Origin: Rhodosporidiobolus odoratus
Lineage: Eukaryota; Basidiomycota; Microbotryomycetes; Sporidiobolales; Sporidiobolaceae
Assembly (NCBI GenBank): GCA_034387635.1
Contig: JAOANU010000010.1
Location: 620,001-684,000 of the forward strand
Length of the DNA stretch: 64,000 nt
Direction: 5' to 3'
Every line of letters starts with the position of its first letter. The stretch's first letter is position 1. Made by a program: the position numbers and the translations under genes. The notes beneath the pieces were generated by a model. That model did no database searches, was not told the origin of the DNA, and saw nothing but the letters and a program-made list of their open reading frames with translations. Positions 46,017 through 56,600 of this stretch are shown here, piece by piece.

Positions 46017-49000
46017 ATGGACCAGAGAATACGTCCTTCGCTTGCAGACTTGGCAGACTGGGATGAACCTGCCTTTCCAGAGCTAGAACAAGGTGCTACG
46101 CCCGCTGTACGAGTAGTCAGAGCCCGTCCTCCTGCCGTTCAATCCACTTCTTCTCCAGGTCAGTAACCTCCTCTACAACCCGTGCAAGGCTCTGTCTGAC
46201 TCTGTTCGTTGCAGTACCGATCCCTGTCGTCCCCTCACCGCCCGCTGCATCCACTTCGACCCAATCGACCGTCCCTCCAAAAGCCAAATCCAGATTCGCT
46301 CTCCAGAGGGAGAAGCAAGCCGCTGAAGCCAGCGTCCGAGCCGAACGCTTTCAACTCGACCTCGACGAAGACGGCGATGCGAACGAGGAGGAAGAGCAAG
46401 ACCAGCCCTGGCGCCCGTCAAACAAGCCCAGTCTGGTGAAAAACATTGTCGAAAAGCCGCTCTCTCGAGCCAAGCCGCCCCAACCTCCCACCGCACCTGG
46501 ACCCTCTCGCCCCTCACCTCTCGCCGGTCGTCCCACTGGCTTTCCTGCTTCGTCGCGCGGACTGTTCCCTCGTAAACCCGCTCAGCCTCAGCCGCCTTCT
46601 TTGTCCGCATCGTCCGCAATTCCTCCCCAGTCTCTTACCGATGCCGACTACGACGACGAACACGAACACGAACACGACGCAGACCGCACCTCGGTTGAAG
46701 GCCTGCTCTCGTCCGTGTCGAAGGAGAACGAGGACGTCTTGCGCGGCATGAGTGAGCAGGAGATTCTGGAAGAGCAGCGTCAGATCAGGGAGGAGTTGGG
46801 GCTGTCGGACGCTGTGCTGAAGATGCTAGCGAACCGAGGAACGAAGAAGGGTGGGTCAGCGATGCCTCCCAGGGGACAGGAGGACAAGATGGACGAGCGA
46901 GCAGGACCGACGCCTCGAAACCGCCCCCTTCCTGCCGGAGCCTCCGCGCCCGCCGCCAAGCCGCCTCAGCCAGCTACCTTGAACGACGAGGCGGAGGAGG
47001 AAGGCTCGCCCGAATACATCCGTCGACACTTCTTTCCGAACGAACCGCACAATCCTGCCCTCGACTGGATGAGAAGCGCGCCCCCCGCCCCGCCAGCAGA
47101 CGTCACGACGTCGCTTCATGGGCTCCAGCTGCATACTTTCGACTTGCAAGGCGCGGCTTTGTCAGACTCGGCGGCGTTTGAGCCTTCTCTGCCGCCGCAA
47201 GCTGCGGGTGAGCATCACGTTTCCTCTGCGACATCGTTCACCATCCCCAATCTCCTCGCCCTTACCGGTTCTTCCGTCCCTTCCCAACGCTCCACCGCGC
47301 TCACCGTCCTGCACCGTATTCTCGTCCACCCCTCCGATCACGCCGCGTCGATCGGCGAAAAGGAATGGACGGGCTTCAGACTGCAACTCGCGCAGAAGGC
47401 TGGATGGGCGCTTCGAGACGCGAACCTCGGCGTTATCGGCGCCTCCATCGGGCTTCTTCGAGACCTCCTCACAAGCGAAGTAGCGAAGCCTGTTCAGGCT
47501 GCGGGTGCTCTGTCTCGCCTTCCGAATGCCGAAGAACCCGCCACCATTTTGTCACACTTGCTCGGTACTACACCTCTGCCACACCTCGCCTCCCAACTCT
47601 CCTACAATGTCCTTCCGCGTTCGTCTCTTCTCCAGGTTCTGTCCATCCTCACTTCCATAGTTCACCTCTCCCGTTCCTCCTCCTCTGCTTCTTCTTCCTC
47701 CGAGACCCTGGAAGCCTTCTTCACCACTCCCAAGTTGCTCGACTCGCTCGTCTCGCGCTTTATCGCCACACCCTGGCCTTCTCCTCACCCCTCGTCCTCT
47801 TCCTCCTCCACCAGCGTGGCGGGGATCGACCTCCCCTCCCCCCTCGCCCTGACCCTCCTAACCCTGCTCCTTTCGACCTCCCGCTCCCACGCTAAGCTCC
47901 TCGTCGAACGCAAAATCCCCGAAGCCCCATTGAGGTTCCTCGCTATTCCCCCTTGGGAATTGTCGGAACCGGTTCGGGTAAAGGTTGGGTATAAAATGCT
48001 GGAAGGGACTTTGGACATGTGGATTGCGCTTGGGAGGTACGGACTCGGGACGGGGTTGAGGACTCAGGCGGCCGAGTTGATGCTCGGATTGGAGGAGAGG
48101 GTGAGGGAAAGCCTGGCCGGGACTGGGGATGGAGGGGATGGAGGAGACGAACCAGGGAGAGAGAGGTGGGTGATCAAGTATCTTGATCTCCTTGCGGTTT
48201 GGACCACAGCGGCAGTTGATCCTCATGTTACGGGACATGATATCCTTTGGAGTCAAGTTGAGGGATGGAGGGATCTTGCGGTGGAAGTGGTTGGATGGGC
48301 TTTGGGTCATGATGGCGATGATGATGGTGATGGTGCGGATGGAAGGGAAAGGGTCGAGGAGGTACTTGCGGCTGGGTGGGGGTTGTTGGCGAGTCGGTTG
48401 GAGGGGAGTAAGGTGAATAAAGGTTGGAGGGGGGAGGAGGAGAGGAAGTGGATCAAAGAAGGAGAGGTCGGAAAGGCTTTGGAGGCGGGTGGGAGGGGGA
48501 TGGAAATCCTCGAAAGGGCGCTTGAGGGGCTGGCCAGTGGGGAGGAGAGGTGGGCAGGGTTGGCGGCTGCGGCGCTTCGCCTGAGCGAGGTTTACGCTGA
48601 GGCGAGCAACCCGGCGACGCCGCAGCTTTTCGAGCTGGATGCGGAGCTCGTCGAGCGCGCCATACGGGTGCTTGTTAGCGGTGCTCCCTCGATAGCGACC
48701 AATGCCGTTGCCCTTCTACTCCTTCCCCGACTCGACCTTGCCGATCGTCTCCCCCTAACCGTCAACCTCCTCCCGCTTCTTGGCGCTGAGGACGCCGTCG
48801 CAGCACGGAATCAGATCGACTGGCTCTTCCGCACCGCTTCATCGCCCTCGAACATGATCCTTGCGCCCCTTTCCGCCCTCTCACCCACCCTCGAGCATCC
48901 GTCTCTCGCTCACCTCTCTACCCTTCGTCCCTTCATCACCCACGCTATCGTCACGTCCTCCGGGGGTCGTGTCCTTGGTCCTCTGTACCCCACCCCGCGA

Positions 49001-50086
49001 GATCTCAAGCTCACCGCCTGCCTCGCTCCCTTCGCCCCTTCTGAGCGAGTCCTTCAAGCTGACTGGCCACTCGCGGCGCTGAACGAGCTTCTTCGCTCGG
49101 CAACCTCGCCTGTGTTCGAGCAGCTCCCACCCGGTACGAGGATCAGCGAGTTGCAACTCGTGCAATCTTCGCTGGTTGTAATGCGGATCGTTCTCGCCGC
49201 AACGAGTACCGAACAAGCCAAGATCGCGGCGCCGGCATTGGTATATGGGTTGATTAAGGTGTTCATGCTCGAGAAGGATAATGGGGATATGAAAGGTTCA
49301 AGTGGTGCCAGCACCGAACTATTCCGGGACGAATCCATCCGTCACTCCCTCTCTTCCCTCCTTTCTACCCTTTCCATCTCTGCTCAACCCACTCCTCAAC
49401 TCCTCCTCCCTGACTCTCGCCCGTCCTCACTCACTCTAGAAGGCATCTCCTCCCTCGTCTCCTCCGCCCCATTCTACCAGCTCTACACCGACCTCATAGG
49501 CCTCTACGACTCCATCTCCCTCTCCGACCCACTCTTCGGCCTGATCCTCCTCCCCCCTCTCTCCATGTCCTACCCTCTCGACTTCCGCCGTCTCCTCTGG
49601 ACCGACTACTCCCACTTGCTTCGGAACCTCCGCTTCAGAGTGGATGAGGTCATAGCGGATAAGGAAGGGGAAGGAGCTCTTGCGTCGTACTTGGAGCCGA
49701 GGGAGGAGAATGAGACGGTGTTGTTTGGGTATTTGGAGGCGTTGGTGGGAGAGAAGGTTACGGAGGCAGGAACGCCGTTCTTGCATTTCGTCGCGGTCCA
49801 TCATGTCGCGTCGGCGTTGTTTGCGGGGATAGGATTGGCGGAGGGGCAAGAGGAGCAGAGGAAGACGCCGGAGAAGTTGGCCAAGGCGTTGGTCAATCGC
49901 AAGGCGGGTGGGGTGCTTAGGATGTTGTTGCAGTATGCGCAGGCGAGGTTGGGGGAAGAGGTTAAGACGCCGCCAGCGTGTTTTGGAGCGGTGGATGTGG
50001 CGTTGAAGGGTGCGAGGGTGGAGAGGCTGAGAGAGTTGGTGGGGAAGGAAATGGAGATGAGGCTGGATGAACTTGTTTGCGTGTAA
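46017..50086 (+). CDS. RPAP1: RNA polymerase II-associated protein 1 (RPAP1) homologue
   Basis: Large helical-repeat protein associated with RNA polymerase II assembly/nuclear import and Mediator contact. Two exons (46017-46158, 46215-50086; 56-nt intron, donor GTCAGT) sum to 1,337 codons plus stop. Exon 1 starts MDQRIRPSLADLADWDEPAF. The RPAP1 N-terminal region includes KAKSRFALQREK and later LRGMSEQEILEEQRQIREEL followed by VLKMLANRG, typical of the family (MS.EEI.EE..KL...LDP). Residues around 310-360 carry YIRRHFFPNEPHNPALDWM and QLHTFDLQGAALSD, equivalent to the RPAP1 C-domain entry. Then comes TIPNLLALTGSSVPSQRSTA, the family's LSRS..PSQR motif, followed by about 950 residues of helical repeats. 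The 3' end lies about 90 bp from the converging zinc-finger copy 2. Confidence 0.87.
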
Positions 50087-50176
50087 AGAAAGTGCATTCA
50101 ATCTTCCTGTTCTGCTCTTTTCTCCCAGACGTGAGGGGCTCGACAGGGATTTTGCGCAGGGTTGGGTGCACTTGAC

Positions 50177-52191
50177 GCTACTGCTCGACCGCCATCTTGT
50201 TCTTCTTTTGCCCTGCCATGCGAACCGATCGGGGAACGAGGGAAATGCTTGTCCCGGCAAATGCAAGGGCAAGGTCGTCCACATCGGAAGACGGGTGCGG
50301 CGGTGTGATCAACCGAGGCAACTGCGGCAGCGCTTCTTCCGGCGAGGATGGTGGACTCGTCCCCTCTTCCCCTTTCCACCCTCGCTGACCTGGTCTCGGT
50401 TTCCAATCCCTTCTTACCATCCCACCACCTTTCTTCAGCACATCCTCGACACCCCAGACTGCCACGCCGAAGAAGTATTGTGAGGGGAAGCCGTGCTTGT
50501 CGATGAGGTGCAGACGGCGGCCTTTTGGGGTGGAGGAGAGATGGGAGCATGTGGGGAGAAAACAGGCAAACTGCGTTGGAAGGCGGGAGATCAGTCATGC
50601 CAGCCGGAGAAGTGAGGAGACGCACTACGTACTATCTTCTCCCCTCTCTCGTGCCTCACTTGTGCCAGCTCATCGTGACACTCTGTCAAGTGCAACTGCA
50701 AGATGCGTTCGTCGGGAAAAACTCGACCGCAGATTGGCTCTTTTCGCCCTCCTTCCTCCGAGTGATGCGTCCTCCCTTTGCCCTTACCCTTCCCTGTAGC
50801 CCACTCGGCGGTCGGAGGAGGCGCAGTGCAGACAAAGGCATGATAAGAATGATGATGGGCTTCGAGTGAGGCGAGGGAAGAGAACGTTGAAGGGGTGTCG
50901 TGACAGGATGAGGGGAGAGTACACGTGTATATTGACCTGCATAGACTAATATCAGCTTGTTTGTAGCTCTACTAGGTTAGATCGAGGGGAATAAACTGAC
51001 GTCGAAGGAGAAGATGGACGAAATGATTTCGAGGTGGGAGACGCCGGTGGAGAAGAGGACGACGCTGAGGTCGAAGGTGAAGGGCTTCTAGATCTTTTGT
51101 TTGACTCCATTCCCACTATAAGCAATAGCGATTGAAGCGAGATGATCAACTTTGGTTCTCATTTATTTCTCCTTCTTTTTCTCTTCTACTGTATTCGCGC
51201 GTGATCGTAGATGAAGACTCGGAGATGGCATACAAACTCTCCATCCAACTCTGGCGCCGCAGCATCGACCTCGCCCTCCCTCCCATCTGGTTGGACAACT
51301 ACCTCGAACGTCGAAACCTCCTTCTCCACCTCGCGCTCGCACAGCGTACCTGGACACTGTATGCGCAAAAGAGACTCGCCCAAGTCTTCTACTGTAACGT
51401 CGACTATCGTGAAGCAAGCTCAGAGCTCGTCAAGAAAAAAGTGGCTTCTTCCAACGTCAAGGCGGCTCGTACGCTCCTCATCAAGAGCACCGGTGCCTAT
51501 TGGTACTCGACGCGAGACTCCCTCGGTGACCTTGCTCTAGCGGTCCGGGCTAAGCTTCCAGGCATTACCGGTCTCTGGATTAGCTGGTGGAGGTGGGAAG
51601 CAGCGTGGATGTCAAAAGTGGTCGTCGGTGAGTCATTTCCCGTAGCCCAGTATCTCGTCATGATACTGACTGTAGACTTATATCAGGAGTGTCTCGTCTA
51701 CACCTTTTCTTCCAGCGGACGCACGCCCTTAGGGTCAACGAGATGTTCCGCAGCCAGAAGGTGGACCGCCTCACCTTTCTACAGCTCGATGGATCTGCTT
51801 TGTTTGATGACCTGCCTCCTTTTCTCCACCTCGACATTCTGCTGCTTCACGTTGTCGGCCTCGGCAGATCTTCCACATTATGCAACTAAACTACGTTCCC
51901 TGCTCTCCGACCTAGGACTCCCGCAGCACCACATCGGCGGCCTGCCAGACTTGTCCTCTGCGCCTCGAGACCTCAAGCATCTCCTCATCCAGAGGTCGCT
52001 TGATGTAGTCGATGCCGTACATACTTCCCCCCTTCTTCTCGAAACGCTCGACATTGTTGAGCACCAGGGCTTCACATCCGATCTTCATACGAAGATGCAG
52101 AAGTGGTGTCAAGGGAAAGGGACGCAGTTGAGCATAAAACCGGGGCCCGCAGCTGGAGAGCGATACCGTCTCGATGAGTGGGAATGGGCAA
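50177..52191 (-). repeat. inverted segmental duplication, arm 2
   Basis: Reverse-orientation partner of 13651-15657, about 34.5 kb away. Promoter, introns and both reading frames of the gene pair align almost throughout, with scattered substitutions and small indels. Similarity stops at the two stop codons. Confidence 0.9.
50178..51110 (-). CDS. ZNF511-like C2H2 zinc-finger protein, copy 2
   Basis: Near-duplicate of the gene at 14724-15656 with the same three-exon structure. The start (MESNKRSRSPSPSTS) is at 51110. All finger Cys/His residues are kept (CTLPSSC...HHHSYH; CGRVFP...HLTECH; CFLPTCS-type third finger). Differences from copy 1 are conservative or lie in linkers: GKGKGKGRTHHSEE instead of GKGKGKVREHHSEE, HERGEKI instead of NERGEKI, and a different C-terminus (QKKNKMAVEQ versus QKKNKIEIER). 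No stop or frameshift. It converges with RPAP1 and starts head-to-head with the F-box-like gene, 114 bp apart. Confidence 0.8.
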
Positions 52192-52196
52192 CTTGA
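51225..52196 (+). CDS. F-box-like protein, retained copy in arm 2
   Basis: Probable F-box/adaptor-like protein (weak assignment). The start at 51225 gives MAYKLSIQLWRRSIDLALPP followed by helices NLLLHLALAQRTWTLYAQKR that resemble an F-box. Exon 1 ends at 51627 (donor GTGAGT). The most protein-like continuation uses the acceptor at 51686 and reads VSRLHLFFQRTHALRVNEMF, then RLTFLQLDGSALFDDLPP and HLDILLLHVVGLG. The 3' part (LRSLLSDLGLPQHHIGGLPD to DEWEWAT) is in a different frame, so either a one-base shift lies near 51855-51890 or the acceptor at 51675 is used and the whole 3' region is read in the other, fully open frame. Unlike copy 1 it has Trp instead of the TAG and lacks the 20-nt deletion. 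Confidence 0.55.
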   Translation: MAYKLSIQLWRRSIDLALPPIWLDNYLERRNLLLHLALAQRTWTLYAQKRLAQVFYCNVDYREASSELVKKKVASSNVKAARTLLIKSTGAYWYSTRDSLGDLALAVRAKLPGITGLWISWWRWEAAWMSKVVVGESFPVAQYLVMILTVDLYQECLVYTFSSSGRTPLGSTRCSAARRWTASPFYSSMDLLCLMTCLLFSTSTFCCFTLSASADLPHYATKLRSLLSDLGLPQHHIGGLPDLSSAPRDLKHLLIQRSLDVVDAVHTSPLLLETLDIVEHQGFTSDLHTKMQKWCQGKGTQLSIKPGPAAGERYRLDEWEWAT

Positions 52197-52578
52197 GCTG
52201 GAAAGGGAGGAAAGGCATGCGTCGTAGGTAGTGCGGGTGCTTCAGGTCGATTTATAAGCAATGTACAAAGCGATGTAATGCAATCTGCGCCCTCTACAAC
52301 CCTTTCCTACGTTATTGACGGCCTCGAGACTTGGGTTTCTCGACCCTCTGTTCTCCTTTTTCTTCTCCCGTTCTGCCTTGTCTCTTTCCAGTCGCGTCTT
52401 TCAGCGAGCTTTCGCACTCTCTTGTAGGCTGGACGGGGCACGCTCACCCCCTGCAAGCGCTCACCTGGCATCTTCCGTCCGCCATCCTTATTTCGGTAAT
52501 TACTTCTCGCTTCTTCTCCATCGCTCTTCTCGCCTCCAAGCAACTCCACCACCGCGTGCCGAGGTGTAGAGATCCACC
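52197..52578. other. intergenic, no gene seen
   Basis: 3' flank of the F-box-like gene and promoter of the small gene starting at 52579. The right part is C/T-rich. Open frames lack any recognisable feature. Confidence 0.4.
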
Positions 52579-53281
52579 ATGCTGCGCGCCGACAGTGTCG
52601 CCGAAGAGATTGAGCAGACTCAACAGAACGACGAGGGAGAACGGTTGGAATCGACGGGGAGCACGGTGCGTTCTGCCTTGATCGCTAGACCATGCACGTA
52701 GCCCAGTAGCTAACTGGGAGGCCTGGTAGACGCCGAAGCATGAACTAGCGGCGCCTACAGCACATTCGGGAGACGAGCACGCAGGCGAAGAGCTTTCTGA
52801 GGTTGGTGGGACATCGACATCGCGAGTAAAGGTAAGTTCGTGCGTGTCAGGATCCCTCACTACCTCTTTTGGCCAGCCGAACTCTGGCTGATCCACTGCT
52901 TCCCCCATTTAGCATTTCCCACCACCGACCACCTTTGCCTCCCGCTCCTTGTCAACAGTCGGCGCCTACACCTCTTTCTGTGTCGCCAATACACAAGGGA
53001 TGTATTCCGCCCAGTACAGACGGGAGGTCGAGCAAGGTTCGCTCCTGCAGGGAGAGTTTGACAGTAAAGGGTCCGCAGGCATTCCTCTTTTCCTATCCAT
53101 TTCACCACTCGTACCGTTTCGCTGCCGCTACCAGACTGTCACTCCATACTGACATACTTGAGCCCTCTCTAGGCTGCTTGAAGGTCTCCGCGCAGTAGCT
53201 CGTAGCCCGGATGCGCCGCAAGAGGCGAAAGAACGGGCGAGAGCCTATCTGGAGGAGCTGGAGAAGGATGACAACGAATGA
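52579..53281 (+). CDS. small uncharacterised four-exon protein (151 aa)
   Basis: I do not recognise the family. The ATG at 52579 has a good context (CCACCATG). Four exons (52579-52665, 52730-52831, 52913-53070, 53173-53281) sum exactly to 151 codons plus stop; donors are GTGCGT, GTAAGT and GTCCGC. The N-terminal half is acidic and probably disordered (EEIEQTQQNDEGERLE; HAGEELSEVGG). The C-terminal half looks folded: TFASRSLSTVGAYTSFCVAN, then YSAQYRREVEQGSLLQGEFD, and a terminal helix ARSPDAPQEAKERARAYLEE ending LEKDDNE. No signal peptide. The exon/phase agreement is the main evidence for the gene. Confidence 0.6.
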
Positions 53282-53602
53282 AGGGGACCGCATCTCGGCT
53301 GGCCGTAGTACTCTCGACATTCTGAACTACTTGCATCTAGCTGAACCGGTCTGGTAGCGTGAAAAGGCCAACGTTTGAGTTTTTTCCCGAAGCGAACCTT
53401 CTCAGTTCAGGTTCTCTTTGCCGCTTGTGAGTCGTTCCGTGACAGGCCGCAAGGTACGGGATGACCAGACATTCCATCGGCTACAGAGGAGCGATACGGC
53501 CCAACGGTTTCGTAGTCGGTACGTCCTATATTTGGGATAATGAACCGAACAGCGAGACCGAAAAACAAATCCACACACGTCCCTCCGCCCCAAACCGACC
53601 CC
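53282..53602. other. convergent intergenic region
   Basis: Shared 3' flank of the small plus-strand gene (stop at 53281) and the oxylipin-enzyme gene (minus, stop at 53603). Nothing further recognised. Confidence 0.45.
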
Positions 53603-56600
53603 TCACTCCGCATCATATACGACTGAGAGCGACACAGGAAGGGGCCAAGGGGTAGCGTTGGCGGAGAGGTAGACGTGGCAAGGGGTTCCAGCGATCTCCT
53701 CGTCGTATCGGATAAGTTCACCGGCGTTCCCTGGGGCGCGGCGGACGTTCGGGAGCTTGAACACCTGCAGAAGGTTAGGGAAGCTGTAGTCAGCAGCTTG
53801 TCGGCTGAGGAGCTCGAGACAGGGATGCTTCAAGAAGAGATGGATATAGACAGAGAGGCAGGGGAGGGGGTGGAAAGGAAAGAAAGAAAGCAGCCAGAAC
53901 AAAACTCACCTGCTTGACCATCTGCGTGATCGAGATCTCGCAGATAGGCGCCCCAAGGCAGGTATGCGCCCCATGCCCGAACAAACGGTAAATCGACGGG
54001 TCACGCTCCTTCACCTTTTCCGGTTCAGGGAAGACGGTCGGGTCTTGTCCGGCTTTGAGCATGGACGGGTAGACGAAGTCGCCTTTCTTGATGTGGACGG
54101 TACGGTCCCCGTCCTGAATGGTGGCGTCTTCGAGGGCGACGCGGGGGATAAGAGGGACTTGAGGGTCGAGGCGCATCGCTTCCCACACGAGGGACTGTGA
54201 AAAGGCGGGTCAGTCAGCTTACGCTCGAAGCACCGTTCTGTGATAGTGATAAGAAGAGAGCGAGCGCAAAAAATGGGAGACAAGGAGCGTAGGAAGAAAA
54301 GCCAGGAAAGAGCATACCTGAATCTTCTTGTCTGCCTCGGGCGTGTCGAGCTTACACAGCTCGACAAGCTCGGCCTTATGCTCCTTGTTAGCGTCTTCAA
54401 GGAAGAAGTTGATGACTTGGGCGGTAGCTGTACGGAGACCCTCGAACTACGTCAGAATCTCTTCGAGGGGAAGCCACCGAGAGAGGGAAGCCATCGCAAG
54501 AGGGAGGTGAAGATTAAGCAGGACACGGACGAACCTTGACCCTGATTGCTGACTGATGCAGTCATCGTCGACTGTACCGACGAGGCGAGCTGTTCAAGCG
54601 ACTGATCGTTTGTGAGGAGGCGTTCATAGTAGGCTCTCGCTTCCTTGCCCATCACGATGCCTTGGGCGGATTTGTCGAGTACCAGGTCTTGTACCCGGCG
54701 AGCGAGGTCGTCCAATACAGCCTGTAGGGCGCTCAAAGTCAGCATGAGCATAGCTGGATGGGCAAGATTGCAGGAACGAAAGAGTGAGCGGGCAGGGCGT
54801 GATAAGAAGACGCACAGGAAGGCCTTTGACCTGCGCCAACCTCAAACGAATAACGCCCAGAAGGGCCGGTGCGGCCGCCTTCGCCGCCGTGCGAAGCTTG
54901 AAAGAGGAGGAGAGGTCGAAGTTCATGAAGACGGACAGGAAGAAGGCGGAAAGAATGAGGTAGAGCTCTTGCGGAGTGAAAAGGCCGCGAGGATTGACGG
55001 AGGTCTTGAGGGGAATGCCGAACTGATGCGTGACCCAGTGTACCGCGGTGAGCTGCAAGGGGAAGTCGGTCTCAGAGCAGGCTCGAAGGGAAGGAGAGAG
55101 GGCGGCGGCGGCGTACATTCGTAACGTCCCTCACGACATCCAGTATCTTCGTCTTCCCCCCATCATAGCTCCACGAGTTCTGCTCGATGAGCTCCGCCGT
55201 CTTCTCCGCATAGAACACCCGTAGCCCGTCCTGCCACCCCGCGACAAAGAGCGCCCCAGCCTGAACTTGCCGGTTCATCCTGTGAGCTGCGCCTTCTTGC
55301 GCGATAAAGTAGCCGTACTCGTTGCTACAGTTCTTGATGGGCTCGTCGTAAATCTGCGGTATGAGGAAACGGTCTTAGCATAGCACGAGAGAATGGCGAG
55401 GAGGAGCAGGAGAAAGGACGCAGAACTCACCGTTCCGAAGCGCTTCGTATCAGCCAGTACTTCTAAGCATGCCTTGTAGGTGAAGACCCCATGGGTAGGC
55501 GGAGTCTGCTTGGGCTTGCTCATGTCGTACTGCTCGACAACGCCGTTCTTTGTAAGAATCTCGCGCATGGTCTCGGGCGTCGAGAAGGGGAAGAGAGCAT
55601 AGGTTGAATCGTTGGCGTAAGAGCGAGGAAGGCAACGCATGAGGAGGCGTCCGATACAGCCACCGTAAGCGCCGCCGGAGGTGTCGGGGGTGACATCTTG
55701 GTAGCCCCAGGAGGAGAGGGTTGCCGAATTGTAGTCGAGGGTGAAGAAGCGGTCACCGCGGACGAGAGCCACTGTATTGAGTATGACCAGAAAGAGCAAC
55801 ACGCATGAATGCGAGACGCACGAGGAAACAAGCGGCGAATGAGTCGAAGGGTGTTGAGTTGGGAAGGTCAGTTTCGACTTGATCTTCGGGAACATCGAGG
55901 AATGCTAGCGTACCCGCATCGCTAAGGATAGCCCTCGTGACAGTGTAATTGGCCGCAAGTCCCGAGCCGGTTCCAGACTTCTTCGCTTCTTCAGCGTGGA
56001 GTCCGACAAAGAGCTCGAGGTCGTTGGGGTGACCGTAGAGGCGACGAGCGCGGTCGGCGACGACAGGGTCGGAGTTCCATTCTGCATGGCATAGTGGAGC
56101 GTTAGCTTGAGCTAAAAGGTGAAGGAGAAGGAAAGAGCGTGTTACCCTCGAACGTGGCGAACCTGAGGAAGAGCAAGGCAAGTTAGCTACGGCTTGAAAG
56201 GCGACACAAGCAGCGAACGCACGGCTTCAAGTTCAGGAAGGTGCGGAACTCGTTCATCGTGCAGACATTCCACTCGTTCCTCGCCGTTGCAATTCCAAGG
56301 CAATCCATGATCCGCATAACATTCGGCGAACCGTTCGCCCCGAAAGCACCTGCGATTTCGTCCGTCGCTTCGGTGATGATACGGCATAGGTCTTCGTCTG
56401 CGAATGAGCCGGAAGAGGTACGTGAGATGCCCGGGGTCGTCCATTTGCGAGGGTCGGGCCCTTGCTGCTGAGAGAGCTTGCGGAGGACGGCTATAAAGTC
56501 GGGTTCGGTGAGCTGTAGTACAGAAAACGGTTAGCGACTGCTCAAGCGTGACTGCGGTCGAGCCTAAGGACTTGAGATGACAAGGCGTAGATGAGGAGCT

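Noticed and set aside
51132..51224. Upstream in-frame start of the F-box-like copy 2 (MKRDDQLWFSF)
   Set aside because: This segment covers the divergent promoter and the region close to the zinc-finger start at 51110; the equivalent stretch in arm 1 is not conserved as protein.
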